DNA of 64,000 nt from Haliclystus octoradiatus (taxonomy: Eukaryota > Cnidaria > Staurozoa > Stauromedusae > Haliclystidae), in NCBI GenBank assembly GCA_916610825.1, contig OU744447.1, positions 31,826,073 to 31,890,072 of the forward strand. Direction: 5' to 3'. This document shows positions 1 to 10,683 of this stretch, one piece after another; position 1 is the stretch's first letter, and each line of letters begins with the position of its first letter. A program made the position numbers and the translations under genes. The notes below the pieces were generated by a model. The model worked only from the letters and a program-made list of their open reading frames with translations, searched no databases and had not been told where the DNA came from.

Positions 1-2
1 TC

Positions 3-203
3 AATTTCCAAATAAAATGGTCGATACTAGCCACAGCGGCTGCCTACAGTAACAAAACTAAGAAATGTAATCTATGTCTAACGGAGAAATTCCACATTAT
101 TTATTATAAATATGACAATTTACAAAATAAAAGAACGGAACTCATTTCCAAGTGCCGACACGAAAAAAAATATTATTTAAGAAACTACAAGAATAACAAG
201 TAG
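3..203 (+). mobile_element. Penelope-like retroelement, C-terminal end of the GIY-YIG endonuclease region
   Basis: An open frame enters from the left edge and stops with TAG at 201-203. It carries the Cys/His pattern KKCNLCLTEK, then KRTELISKCRH, preceded by IKWSIL. I recognise this as the tail that follows the GIY-YIG nuclease in Penelope-like retroelements (PLEs), where the nuclease nicks target DNA for reverse transcription. The visible 66 codons have no internal stop, so this may be a fairly young 3' end of a copy whose reverse transcriptase lies outside the window. The assignment rests on motif memory, not a search. A hammerhead-like motif about 120 bases downstream supports it, because PLEs are known to carry such ribozymes. 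Confidence 0.7.
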
Positions 204-321
204 ATATTTAACAATAGCATCGATAATACAATAGAATGTAATAATATATGTAAACAATAGAAATGCTTCCTTAAGTCATGTATATACTTGAGCACACCGT
301 AATGATTTTTCATTCAATAAA

Positions 322-361
322 CCGTCTGAAGAGCGTCTTTACGCGAAACCCAGAGTAACGG
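322..361 (+). ncRNA. Hammerhead-ribozyme-like motif downstream of the Penelope-like reading frame
   Basis: All core parts are present in order. CTGAAGA at 326-332 fits the CUGANGA core. Stem II is GCGT/ACGC (333-336 and 341-344) with loop CTTT. GAAA is at 345-348. A very short stem III (C349-G355) precedes the cleavage triplet GTA (355-357). Stem I pairs CCGT (322-325) with ACGG (358-361), so predicted cleavage falls after A357. Minimal hammerheads with short stem III are known from Penelope-like elements. Self-cleavage is inferred, not shown; stem I is only 4 bp and may need dimeric or cotranscriptional context. Confidence 0.62.
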
Positions 362-389
362 AGTAAACTCGTGATCTTTGATCTACTAT

Positions 390-411
390 AAATATATATA
401 TATATATATAT
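390..411. repeat. (TA)n microsatellite
   Basis: An uninterrupted run of alternating TA dinucleotides lies directly after the ribozyme-like motif. It may mark the 3' junction of the Penelope-like copy, but no target-site duplication can be tested because the 5' end is outside the window. Confidence 0.8.
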
Positions 412-1069
412 CATAATCATAATAGAGTCAAGAAAGACACACCATTTTTACTGTTACTTAAAGTTTCAAGTTATTCAACGATCATCAGACAGAATACATA
501 GTGAAAAACATACACACATTAACCTATTTAAACCATACTAACGATGCAGTTTCTATTGTTCTATTTATCAAATTATTACAATGGTTACTATTGTTAATTC
601 TGGGATCTATTGTTATTATGCTTCCGTAAGTTATCATGTTTTTGGTTCTTTATAATTAGATAGGTAAAATTTATTTCCAAGATAATGTATCAAATAGAGA
701 CTATATCAAATGGTGATTTCTGTCAAAAATAGCAAAGTTTGATTCTTGTATTGTGACCACAAAGATAATCAACAAAAAGAGAACAACCAAATTATAAACA
801 AATTTCTCTAATATCTTCAAATTAAACCAACGTTTAGTCAGGCCACCAAATACAAGAAGCTCAAATAACCAGTGCTGGCAAAGCCTTACTTAATTTGCTA
901 TTGTCCCATACTTTACAATCAACCAATTAAAACACAGAACATAACAATCACATATTTCATCATTATCAAACAAACAATGGTATTACAATAAATTGACAAT
1001 ATGAAAACGAGATATGCAAAATAATATGAAGATTCCAGAATTGATTCACCAATGCCTGTTCTCTTCGCC
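412..1069. other. AT-rich non-coding stretch
   Basis: No open frame with recognisable content, splice-flanked segment or repeat was seen here. The only structure is the transition from the Penelope-like tail to the BEL/Pao fossil. Confidence 0.5.
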
Positions 1070-3030
1070 ATTGTTTTCTCAGAAAGTTATCACTACCAGA
1101 AAACTCTCCGGGTGAACTTGCATCTGATGCTCTGACGAGTAAAATATGATTGGGCGTGAGCGATTCCAAATCAACAGGGTGGTCAGAAATACTTGTATGA
1201 TTGTTAAGGACTTTTTCATGTCGCACAGTACTGTGTCAAAGACTTCAGGTTTAACAGGCTGATGACGAAGGATAGCATACAAACTATTTTTTACAGAACG
1301 TCTCTTCCAAATACCTTCAAAATGTGTCGATGCTGGAGGATTGAAATGCCAACCGGTGCCTGTTTTAACTAAAGAAGAACTAATATGGTTATTATCAAAA
1401 CGTTTTATTGATTCCTTCAATTCACGTTCCATTCCCACAAAATTTTTGCCATTGTCCGACCACATTTCGACTGGATTCCCTCTTCGAGCTTGAAAGCGAC
1501 ATAAAACGAAAAAGGAATCCATCAGTATCCATACTACTACAACTTTCAAGATGAATAAACATGTGAATAAACATCCCCAGCGCTTTTCCTTGCTTCGATT
1601 CACCTTTACAAAAATTGGTCCAAAGTAATCAACTCCAGTTTTTGCAAAAGGTAAAGATCTTAAAACCCTTGATATTGGTAAATCTGACATAATTTGTGTT
1701 GTTTGATTGGCATTTATTTCCCCACAAATAACCCATGACCTAGAAAAACATTTGACCATAGTCTTCAAATTTAAAATCCAAAACAACTGTCTTATTTCAC
1801 TAAAAAGAGTAATAACCCCAGGATGATGCAATCTGAACTGAAAATCATTTATAATACTCAATGAAAGTTGACATTCATCAGGCAAAAGAACTGGATGCTT
1901 TGAATCAAAAGTTAAATTACTGCGTTCTAGTCTGCCACCAACACTTAAAAGAAGGTGTTTGTCCAAAAAAGGAGAAAGAGAAACAATTGAACTTCTTTTT
2001 AATAAAGACTTTCCATTCTGTAAGGCAAAGATTTCCTTAGAAAATAATTTGTGTTGCACATATCTTACGATAGCATCTGAAGCTAGCTGTAGTAACTCAT
2101 TATTCATGGAAAGATAAGAATTCTTACATGCAAAAAGAATTGAAACAGACGAGCAACGATCCGTTTCATATTGTAAAAAGAAGAATAAATATTAACAATA
2201 TTATCTAAAATGTTAACATTAATGCCAATAACGCTTGCAACAAGTTTTTCAATTTTTGTTTCTGGAAGCCACTGCTGGCCAGAAGTTCTGGCTGCTTTGA
2301 CCAATCCATAGGTTCATGCCACAAAAATCTGGTCCTTGGTTCCAAACAGATGAAGAATAAAAGTTCATAGGACTAATCCCTCTGGAGGCAATGTCAGCAG
2401 AGTTTAAATGACCAGGAACAAAGTTCCATTGCTTAGATGTAGTTGATTCACAAATTTCGGAAACACGATTTGCAACAGACACTTTAAAACTGAGCTTATG
2501 AATATTTATGTAAGATAATGTCGTTATTGAATCACTCCAATATGCTACAAAAGAAAACTTGAAATCTAACTACTGCATACAAATTTTACCTAGTCGTGTG
2601 CCAAGAACAGCCGCTTGAAGTTCTAGACCAGGTATTGTTATTACTTCGATTGGTGCACATCTCGATTTACCTAAAACAAAACTACAATAAACATTGTTAT
2701 CATTAACAAAACGTAAATATGATACTGCACCGATAGCCAATTATGATGCATCACAAAACACATGCAATTCAACATAAAATTTAGCTGATGCAGACATAAT
2801 TGGTCCTTTCAAACAACGTGGAATATACACACTAGTTATATGAAAAACAATTTAAAACAATATTCCTCTTAAAAACAATTTAACAGGCAATGGAAAGTGG
2901 GCAATCTTCCATGTACATATTCTTCCTAACAATGTCTGAAATATTTTTTCATTCACTGTTTCAAAAATGCCAAACATGGTTTCATTATCATCAGCGGTTT
3001 GAAACAATACTTTTATAGCACAACAGGGTG
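1070..3030 (-). mobile_element. BEL/Pao LTR-retrotransposon fossil (RNase H and integrase parts)
   Basis: Minus-strand similarity to a BEL/Pao polyprotein. From high to low coordinates it shows the end of the reverse transcriptase region, an RNase H-like part with the family phrase DIASRG, and an integrase core with RRGNPVEMWSDNGKNF, the SDNG context typical of BEL/Pao integrases. Gag, protease and most of the reverse transcriptase are absent, and no flanking LTR pair was found. The copy is broken, with several breaks, so it is an old, 5'-truncated relic. It lies upstream of the first visible exon of gene A, on the opposite strand. Confidence 0.85.
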
Positions 3031-3589
3031 ATCAAACAGCCCCAAAACATGCAAATTCATACGGAACTCGCGTTACTCTTTCGAAGGATCACAATTATCC
3101 CATCACAAAAAACGAAGAATAAATGTTCAATTCAATTAAAATCAATACAGTCAATTAAAACGACTTTATGCGATGCAAATGTGCCTGTTAAGCAGCACAA
3201 TTAATTAATTTAGTCAGAGAAGGATACCTTGGTGAATTTACATGAGTCTGTTGTAGGCTCGACAACACTTCAAAGTTTAAAAACTCCCTCCTAGAGATGG
3301 AATTGTCAGCATATTGTGAAATATTTTCTTAAACTATTATAACCATCCGCAATTTTCCGTCAATATAATTTTTGTGTTAGTACTATTTTGGTTTGGTATT
3401 AGGCTGAATATATAAGTGGAAATATTTGTGAATATAATCCCCTGAATTGGCTTAATATACTTTTTATGACGAATAAATCAAATCAATATCAACTTAAACA
3501 TGACGTTTTTACGATCTTTAAAATGGGAGGCTTCAGGATTTTCTCGATAAGGGCGCTAGTTCTCCTAGAGAGGAGGCTATAGTTACGAG

Positions 3590-4090
3590 AAATATTTGAA
3601 AAAACTGCTTGAAATACCAAAGATTTCATGACAGCAATAACTGTTTCCTCGAAGGTGGGGCTGAGAATTCTCTAAGGAAACTCTAATCCCAGCCCATTAT
3701 ATTGTCACCCCTGATCTTCACTTTATTATCGAGTTACTTGATTTACTAAGTGACCTGTCATTCATTGGGCACCCATCAAGGTATCCTTTTCAGTCTGAGT
3801 CTTTAAATCAATTCCAGATATCTCCGAAGAACAAAATAATGGTCATTTCAATAGTGTTTACATATCCAAAATAATACCTGTATAAAAATATCTGCCTCAG
3901 CATGAATTATATCTGTTGTATGTCCTTCATTTCCAGAGATATACACTAATGCATCGAAAGTATCAACAGATAAAACGGGATGTAAAGTCTTGAGAGGAGA
4001 AAAGGTTGACAGTCTGGAGGATCCTGTACCGCCTGGTTATCAATTCAAAGGTATTAAAAAACTTACTTTTTATTTTATCAAGCTAGATAT
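3590..4090 (+). repeat. Duplicated segment, copy 1 (intron plus exon of gene A)
   Basis: This stretch resembles 31033-31500 in the same orientation. Strong blocks include GTGACCTGTCATTCATTGGG here against GTGACCTGTTATTCATTGGG there, and a block ending in AGCATGAATTAT in both. The similarity runs through the acceptor into exon 3937-4050 and, more weakly, past its donor. It is either a duplicated gene segment or a dispersed repeat; see the entry at 31033. Confidence 0.65.
3937..4050 (+). CDS. Gene A, first visible exon (modular protein of unknown function)
   Basis: An exon of 114 bases with acceptor TTCCAG before 3937 and donor GTATTA at 4051. It starts and ends in phase 1 and reads from IYTNASKV to VPPGYQFKG. 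The last base (G) joins GC at 5388 to make a glycine codon. The position matches gene B exon 53148-53375, which is also phase 1 to 1 but twice as long, so this exon is shortened or diverged. Upstream exons of gene A are not visible and are presumed to lie left of the window. No named domain is recognised. The protein is probably extracellular, judged only from the Cys-bearing exons that follow. Confidence 0.6.
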
Positions 4091-5387
4091 TGAATCTCAT
4101 TATATTTCAAATATAATGAATATTAAGCTGTGTGACAGTTTGGAAACCACAATTATAGGGGAGTTTTAAAGACATCATTTCCTGTACAACATTTTCTTTA
4201 ACACAATTAGTTGCAGTACGCTATGTGTTATGTATACTACGTATCACAGTATTGTCTTTCCACATGACGAAGATAGAAAAGGTCAAGTTATTGGTCTAGT
4301 GAATTCAAGCGCAGAAATCAAAAGTAAATATAAGTTTGTCAAAAAGCAAATAGAGCTTAAAGATGGCTAATAATAACAGATCGCGATCATGCTTTTTGCG
4401 TTGCGAGGTGCGTGCACTATTACTAATGTTTAAATATCTAAAGAAGCATAAAGGCCGTGAATGTTTGGTGAAGTCTTGCTGACTTGGTGAAAATGGCAAT
4501 GTAACAGCTACTTTATTTACATTTATTTATCTGTCACTTCGTCTTCATAAACCAATTATCGCTGTTTCACATATATGTTGACTAGATATGTCTAATTTGC
4601 TAGACTTTCATCGCGTCCATTCTTTTCAAAAAATTACGTTTCAAGTTTCGATAATTACGCAGGCGTCATTCATGAATTACTGGAAATGCCATTCAGGAAA
4701 TAATGTCGCACAAACCCGCCTTATGAATTCGGTCGCTGATCCTTTCGTATACTGTACTCAACTTACTCTTCGAGCCCTGGCGATGGCAGCAGAGAGGGGT
4801 ATTTAATCGGTGTGTCACACAGTGTAATGTGTGTATATCATCTTTTTGGACACAACGGATGGATGTAAATAGAACATATTTTCCCGTCCAAACATTTCAT
4901 TGTTGCGTTTTTCAACAACTCTTTTCCTGTCAAATTGCGATTGACATTGTATTCTGGGGACCTTTATGGCCTTGAAACCAAAACGGAGCAGTTCAATGTT
5001 AACCCCAAATGAGCTTGACCGGTATACTGGTTCCTTATTTTTACACACAAAACAAAACGTTGAATGGTGTAGTCCTCGAATATTACGAAAAAATTGATTA
5101 AGAGAAATCTTAATAAGGACATGCATAGGGTAAAGATAAAAAATCGTATGTAGATCTGTCGTGCGCCAAAAGGCAATAGATCGCGTTAAGCAGGTTAACT
5201 ACTCAGATCGTATCAAGACATCAAATGGTAAAAGTCAATGCATAAATAGAAAAGCTTGGTTTTGTAACCAAAAAGAATAAACATATTCTTTACGTAGAAG
5301 CTATTCAAATGCAATATACTATTTTGTAACTAGCACATGCTTAATTAAAGTTTAAGTGTTTCATATTCTGATATTTATGTGAATTAG

Positions 5388-5776
5388 GCAAAGCAAGAAT
5401 AAATGGTACTTCATGGGATATGACTATTCACGTAACATCTGGAGCAATCACGGCTGAAACACGAATGCCAAAATTGGTTCTAGATTCAGGAAAATTCATT
5501 ATGCAGCGATCTGAAATGAATTCAGAGGAAGGACCAATTATCAAAGCTAAATATTCACTCACTGGAGGAGACACGAAATTTGTTGAAACCAATGCAGAGA
5601 TTGAAGGCTTTGTTCGTACATTTGGACTGAATGGAGAAGCAACAATTAAAGAAAGGAGCAATTCACCCTCTCAATTCTATTTGTATAATGATGAAAGTAC
5701 GCAAGTTATTAATAATGTCGATGCAAGTTTGTATTTCATTTCAAGTGGTAAGAAACTTTCTAAAGCTGAATGGGAG
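5388..5776 (+). CDS. Gene A exon, beta-rich module
   Basis: The acceptor is at GTGAATTAG|GC and the donor at GAG|GTATGC. Phase is 1 at the start and 0 at the end, over 389 bases. The product alternates polar and hydrophobic residues in strand-like runs (DMTIHVTSGAITAE, DASLYFISSGKK) and has no cysteines. It begins with the tail of the preceding exon, GYQFKG, then KARINGTSWDM. Gene B exon 53611-54029 occupies the same place, with the same phases and the same length modulo three, and has a similar beta-rich composition (GTLNIVSYEAVITINIEK). It is likely an extracellular beta-sheet domain of an uncharacterised family. The open frame runs on past the donor to a stop, but the exact phase fit to 8430 favours splicing. 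Confidence 0.75.
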
Positions 5777-6417
5777 GTATGCTGTAGCATTACTTGTGTT
5801 TGTAATCATATCGAAAGCATACGTCTATCTTGGGAATAATTGTATACTAGCAATAAGGTTCCCACTGTGCTGGATTAATTTGAGCATAGTTTAAATTACC
5901 TTATGTATTTTTCAATCTTGTGCATGATCAATCATGCATAGCCGTTGATTGTGAAATCGAATGGTTAAACCCTTGTTTTTGCTAGTTTGCGGTCGGGAGC
6001 CACAAAAGAAAGCCATGAAATATCAATACTACATAAAATATTTGGATTTTGCCCACTAAATAACGAACAAATGAATGAAAGACAAACTTAATAAATGAAT
6101 GAATGATTGAATGCAAATAACTTTTCGATATACTGCAATATATGATTTACTAAGCTGCTTAGGTCTTATTAGCGATCAGATACCCATACAAAGTTGTCTC
6201 CAGAAGTGAGAACTTGGAAAGACAAGGTCTATTCAGAACTTATTCTATCACAAACAAACAATAATATTTTTTTGATTCATTGATTGATGACTTGTACGTC
6301 GAATAGTCACGAGATCAGTGATTCTAGCGATAGACTTTTGGATGCTATGGTATTCAGTTTATATGTAGAATGTCGAACAATGTAATATTTACTGATATTT
6401 TATAATTATCTTCAATA

Positions 6418-6943
6418 GGGTCTACTCATAAGAAATTAAAATTCAACATTGTTACCTTGATTTGTTGTACTAAGTGCCTTTCCTACTTTGCCAAAATTTT
6501 AAGATAAACAGATTTTTCAAAAATATGCATATGATAAAGTAACAGTTTCAACTCTTGAAAAAAGGATATTCAAAGTTATGTGTCGTCATAATGTCTAATT
6601 TCTGATCACGACGAGTGAGTGAGTTATGATTACCAAAAGTCCAAAAGTATCGAGCATTCGTCCATAACAACAACACGATAATAGAATATTTCGTTTTTAT
6701 GATTGAGTTAATATATATACATGTCGAGATCTGATCACGCTAACTACTCGTGATTGATCAGAAAGTAGACACTATGACATCATCTAGTTTTGATTATCCG
6801 TTTCTCAATATTTGAAACTGTCATTCTTTCAAATGTTTATTTCTCAAAAAATATTTATCTGCTTCTCTAAAAGACAAAGCCAAGGCACTCAGTACAACAA
6901 GCCAATTCAAACTTTTAAACTTTGATTTTCTATGAGTCGACCC
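6418..6943. mobile_element. Non-autonomous inverted-repeat DNA transposon flanked by TA
   Basis: The ends read TA-GGGTCTACTCATA and TATGAGTCGACCC-TA. The inverted similarity continues inward for about 200 bases per arm, including TTGTTGTACTAAGTGCCTT against its reverse complement near 6880. A TA flank on both sides fits a Tc1/mariner-type target duplication. There is no coding frame, so this is a MITE-like copy inside the gene A intron 5777-8429. Arm divergence suggests it is not recent. Confidence 0.75.
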
Positions 6944-7089
6944 TATTATGTATTAACTTGATGAAAAACTTATAATATTCAGCAAAATGTTATCCTATCT
7001 GGTTTACTTGAATATCGTAAAAATATGATTCTCTTCTTCATATCAATATTTCATCCAAATATATAGAAAATCTACTTTACAACATGCTA

Positions 7090-8130
7090 ATAACTTACCT
7101 GCTCAATACTGGCGTTATTGAGATGTCACTCTTGCAATAGTAGAAGACAAGAGCAGCACCTTAAGACTTCTCAATCATCTCAACTTTGCTCATGATAATA
7201 TAACATTTACAATGGAGGAGCAGTAAAATAATCAAATCGCCTTTTTAGGAGTACTTTGCAACAAATCTTGTGATCAAATTTCAACGCCTGTTCACATCAA
7301 AATTACTAATACAGGCCTGATGCTACCTTATCAAAGTAACATAGACCACCGCTACCAGACTGGCCTTTACAATGTTAAAGTGTGCTTTTAAATTGTGTTC
7401 GACTGAAAAACTTTTTAACCATAAATGTATGAACGGCAGAAATACTTTTAAATTATTCAAATATCTCGTTACTCTTTTTATCCCGAATAGGTAATATAGG
7501 TGAATAAGCCGAATTTTATCCCGTTTCAGTTTTAGTTATATTACGGATCCTATTAAGCCTCATAAAGTGAACCCCGAAGCCAAACTCTTACTTCCTTTTA
7601 AAGATCAACCCTCTGCTGATCATGTTCGAAATGACATTAATAACCTCAACACTGATCCGTAAACTCAATGATAAAATCATGTTAATATTTAAGAGTAGAA
7701 AAATCATTGACTCTCTTAGGCATCACGAGGTAAAACCACATATGTTGACTTGCCAATCCATTGTGCACCTCTTTAAGTTTGACTTGTGCAGTACAAGTTA
7801 TGTTTGCTTTACTCACCGGTACCTTCACCAACGGATCGATGAACATAAATCTAAAGACATTGGACGCCATTAGAAAGACCATGGTTTAGATGCAGAGCAC
7901 GCATCTCAATTTTTCTCCGTTCTGATCCAATGCGGAAGTAGAATGGATTGCCTGATAAACGACATTTTGTTTATTAATGAAATCTAATTTTCCCTAAATA
8001 GCCAATCAGATTCCATCAATGTCTAACTATCTGAGCTTTTATTTTAATAGTAAACCTTTATAATTGTAAATTTCATCCTGTAAATAAATAGAACTTAATT
8101 TTTATAAATCATAACTTGAAAATGGCCAGC
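7090..8130 (+). mobile_element. Penelope-like element remnant (reverse transcriptase end plus GIY-YIG)
   Basis: Plus-strand remnants of a Penelope-like polyprotein are readable. A degraded YVDD-type reverse transcriptase motif at about 7107 precedes AIVEDKSSTLRLLNHLNFAH (7131-7190). Then come ITNTGL and YKLGL-like text near 7310-7370, and a GIY-YIG nuclease core at 7770-7870 (TSYVCFTHRYLHQRIDEHK). Text resembling the conserved tail FDCLI...LFINE follows. Stops and frame changes occur throughout (for example near 7110, 7227 and 7873), so it is inactive. It lies in the gene A intron before exon 8430. Confidence 0.8.
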
Positions 8131-8429
8131 AAATCTATCTAAAACGTTGCTGAAAATTAAAATTCGCTATTGCCATTGACGTTTTTGATCAAGTGAAAGG
8201 ATCTAATAATCATCAAACATATTTATATAGTTAATACAATACTAAGTACGAACAAGTTATCCGATTTTGAACTCAAGTTCGTATATGCAATTCCCAAATA
8301 TATTCAAAGCTGTACAACCTTAAACAAACTTTGAGGCAATATCTATCCTTTGAAGCTAATTGATATACTCACCATAACCATATTGTCAATTTTAACTATA
8401 GATTGACGTAATTTTTCATTTTTTCGTAG

Positions 8430-8709
8430 GTTGAACTCTCTGTTGAAAACTTCATACAAATGGAATTAGTTCTGAATGAGTTTATATATAGAAAAGCTGA
8501 TGAGGTGCTTAAACGGGAAAAGGATCATAGTTCAAAATTTATGCGAACACTCGACAAAGGAAATAATGCTGTCACTAAATCAAAGAATATCTTAGGTAGA
8601 ATAATAACGAAGTTGAGTGAGCTAGCAAATCAAGCAAATGAGGCGGAACACAATTTCAAGGAAGTTGCGAAAGACATTAACTATGAATGCACCGATAAAT
8701 GTCAAACAA
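8430..8709 (+). CDS. Gene A exon, coiled-coil module
   Basis: The acceptor is TTTTTTCGTAG before 8430 and the donor GTAAGA at 8710. Phase is 0 at the start and 1 at the end, 280 bases. The product is a long amphipathic helix rich in Lys, Glu, Asn and Ala (KADEVLKREKDHSS, KLSELANQANEAEHNFKEVA) and ends with two cysteines in ECTDKCQT. Gene B exon 55793-56063 has the same phases, the same layout and the same Cys pair at its end (NCKDECED). It probably forms a coiled-coil stalk capped by disulfides. Its downstream neighbour is the short Cys-rich exon 9529-9704. Confidence 0.8.
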
Positions 8710-9528
8710 GTAAGACAGTTCACAATTATTCCATGTAGAAATGAAAAGAAATTATAAGATGAATGTATAGACTGTAGCAACTAATCGAATACCAAAAATC
8801 CATAATTCGAACTCAAATTCGAATTCAAGAAATTCCATGTGAACTATCGCCGACCATATCCTTATAATAGACGCAATTTTACAAAAAATCTCTCTATCAA
8901 AATTGAATCACCTTTTAATTCTGCAGCCCACACTTTATCAGAATGATGGTTCAAATTGATTTGATTTAAAATCAAGACAAAGTCGATCTTTGAGAGTGTG
9001 ATCCATGTCCATCATATCTGGTGTCTTTGCACCTTTTCATATGTGTTCTAGGTAATCAACATTTCACACGAAACAAAAGGTAGAATCTATACGATTTCGA
9101 TTGAATTGAAAAGGTTGAAAAGAGACTTAGCTATATAGGACATCTTCTTTGTTATGAAAATCAACTATGAAGGCAATTTATCTCCTGCAATATAACAATT
9201 CTCTTATCTTCTAGCAGCAAAATAACTATTCTATAAATTCTTAAACATTAGAATTTAGGTATAATCATTATAAACAAGAGATATCCTTGGAAAATTAAAT
9301 CTGGTAGACCATTTGAAATACTCTGCAAGTTCCCAATCGAGGAATATATAGCGCAATAACATTAAGTAAACGCGAAAATAGACATTCATAGTTGCACATA
9401 CCTGTTTGCATTTATTTATTATTTTAAATATAATAGTATTGATCACTATGAAAGTAGGAAAGAAAATTGATATAATTTTATATTGCGTACATCGCACTAT
9501 GTATCTGATATATTTCCATGTATTTTAG

Positions 9529-9704
9529 TATTGTTGCCAAGACTCGAACTAGATGAAAATTGTGCAAATACGAAGGCATGCGCAATGAATTGCTTACGAT
9601 GGAAGAATACAAATTCTGTCCCTGACATTTTTTGCTTGGCTAAATGTGAAAGTGACAAGGTGAAATCATCCATAAAGTCTGGTCAGTTACTGAGAAGAGC
9701 ACGA
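9529..9704 (+). CDS. Gene A exon, short cysteine-rich module
   Basis: The acceptor is GTATTTTAG before 9529 and the donor GTAAGT at 9705. Phase is 1 at the start and 0 at the end, 176 bases. It encodes about 58 residues with cysteines in ENCANTKACAMNCLRW and IFCLAKCESDKVK. The AxxC/AxCE pattern is shared with gene B exon 56387-56565 (ICMAACEIKKI), which differs by one codon in length and has identical phases. It is likely a disulfide-stabilised cap between the coiled coil and the next helical region. The extracellular role is inferred from the cysteines. Confidence 0.75.
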
Positions 9705-9918
9705 GTAAGTTCATGGAAGTTTACTAATCAATTCTTGTAAATGCAAAGTCAGTTTGTGAATATAAAATGTTTTTCCAGTTTTCCCGCTGTTTATGCAAGA
9801 TACTTCAGTTATGTATAATTATAATTGTTGCTTTCTAGTCATGGGTCGGACAGTCTTCGGATGTTTTATTTTCATTCTTCTTCTTTAATATATCCCTTTT
9901 CCTCTTATTCCATTTCAG

Positions 9919-10657
9919 TTTGCAGTTCAAAAATTATCTGATATAACGGATGAATACAATTCATTTAAAGATGCCACTTCTGAATTTCAAGCTATCAAAA
10001 TCAAAACGAGGCAGTTACGAAACGCTTATACAGCATGCTATGAACATTTTGAAGGTCTTAATGCAATACATAAAAGCAATAAACCTCTTACATCACTGCA
10101 TATGTACCCCGCTACAACTAAATTAGCTTCTATAGAAGCACCCTGCTATTCAATAAATGTTAAATTAGACGTGAATGTTATTGGTACAGACATTAAGCAG
10201 ACATTCCAAGTCTGCTATTCTAATTTCGTGGAAGAATTGTCAGAAAAAATAATGATGGCGCTTGGTAATTTTACTACCGGATTTGAGTGTTTTGCAGATG
10301 CTGAACAGATAAGGACTGAACTCGAGGATTTAGTCACGAGATTTGAAGAATATTTCAGCTTTGACGTAGAGGCATCTTTTGATGCTACTGACGAAGACCC
10401 CCAAGAGCTAATCAAGCGAACACTGAGCAGGAATAATAGAAATATTAGGAAAGAAGGAACAAGTCATATTATGAAAGAACAGATTTTGAAGCGAGGTCTT
10501 GGATCATATGCTCTGGAACAACCAACTATTTTATCACCTTGGACAGAGATTGCTATGAATGAATACTCCCCGTGGGTTGACTCATTTGATGCAACACCTA
10601 AAATGCTGATATCAACATACAAACCAATTAGAAACACTTCCATCCCCATGTTAACAG
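9919..10657 (+). CDS. Gene A exon, large mixed helical/beta module
   Basis: The acceptor is CCATTTCAG before 9919 and a strong donor CAG|GTAAGC follows 10657. Phase is 0 at the start and 1 at the end, 739 bases, about 246 residues. The first third is helical (KLSDITDEYNSFKDA). A strand-rich centre with paired cysteines follows (CYSINVKLDVNVIGTD, TFQVCYSNF), then an acidic, low-hydrophobic C-terminal part with WTEIAMNEYSPWVD. Gene B exon 59519-60209 is equivalent: helix first, then EFCLSATLSDSKTGCVGLIF, then a charged tail. The frame stops eight codons past the donor (TAA at 10681-10683), so an unspliced end is possible. The phase fit to 18666 and the gene B parallel favour splicing. Confidence 0.75.
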
Positions 10658-10683
10658 GTAAGCCAAAGTTTCCTTCAAGGTAA

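Noticed and set aside
4305-5176. Several overlapping frames on both strands in the gene A intron
   Set aside because: None has splice-site context or recognisable residues; the phase-correct join from 4050 to 5388 skips them.
7093-7150. Minus-strand donor AG|GTAAGT suggesting an exon
   Set aside because: The sequence is explained on the plus strand as the degraded catalytic region of a Penelope-like reverse transcriptase.
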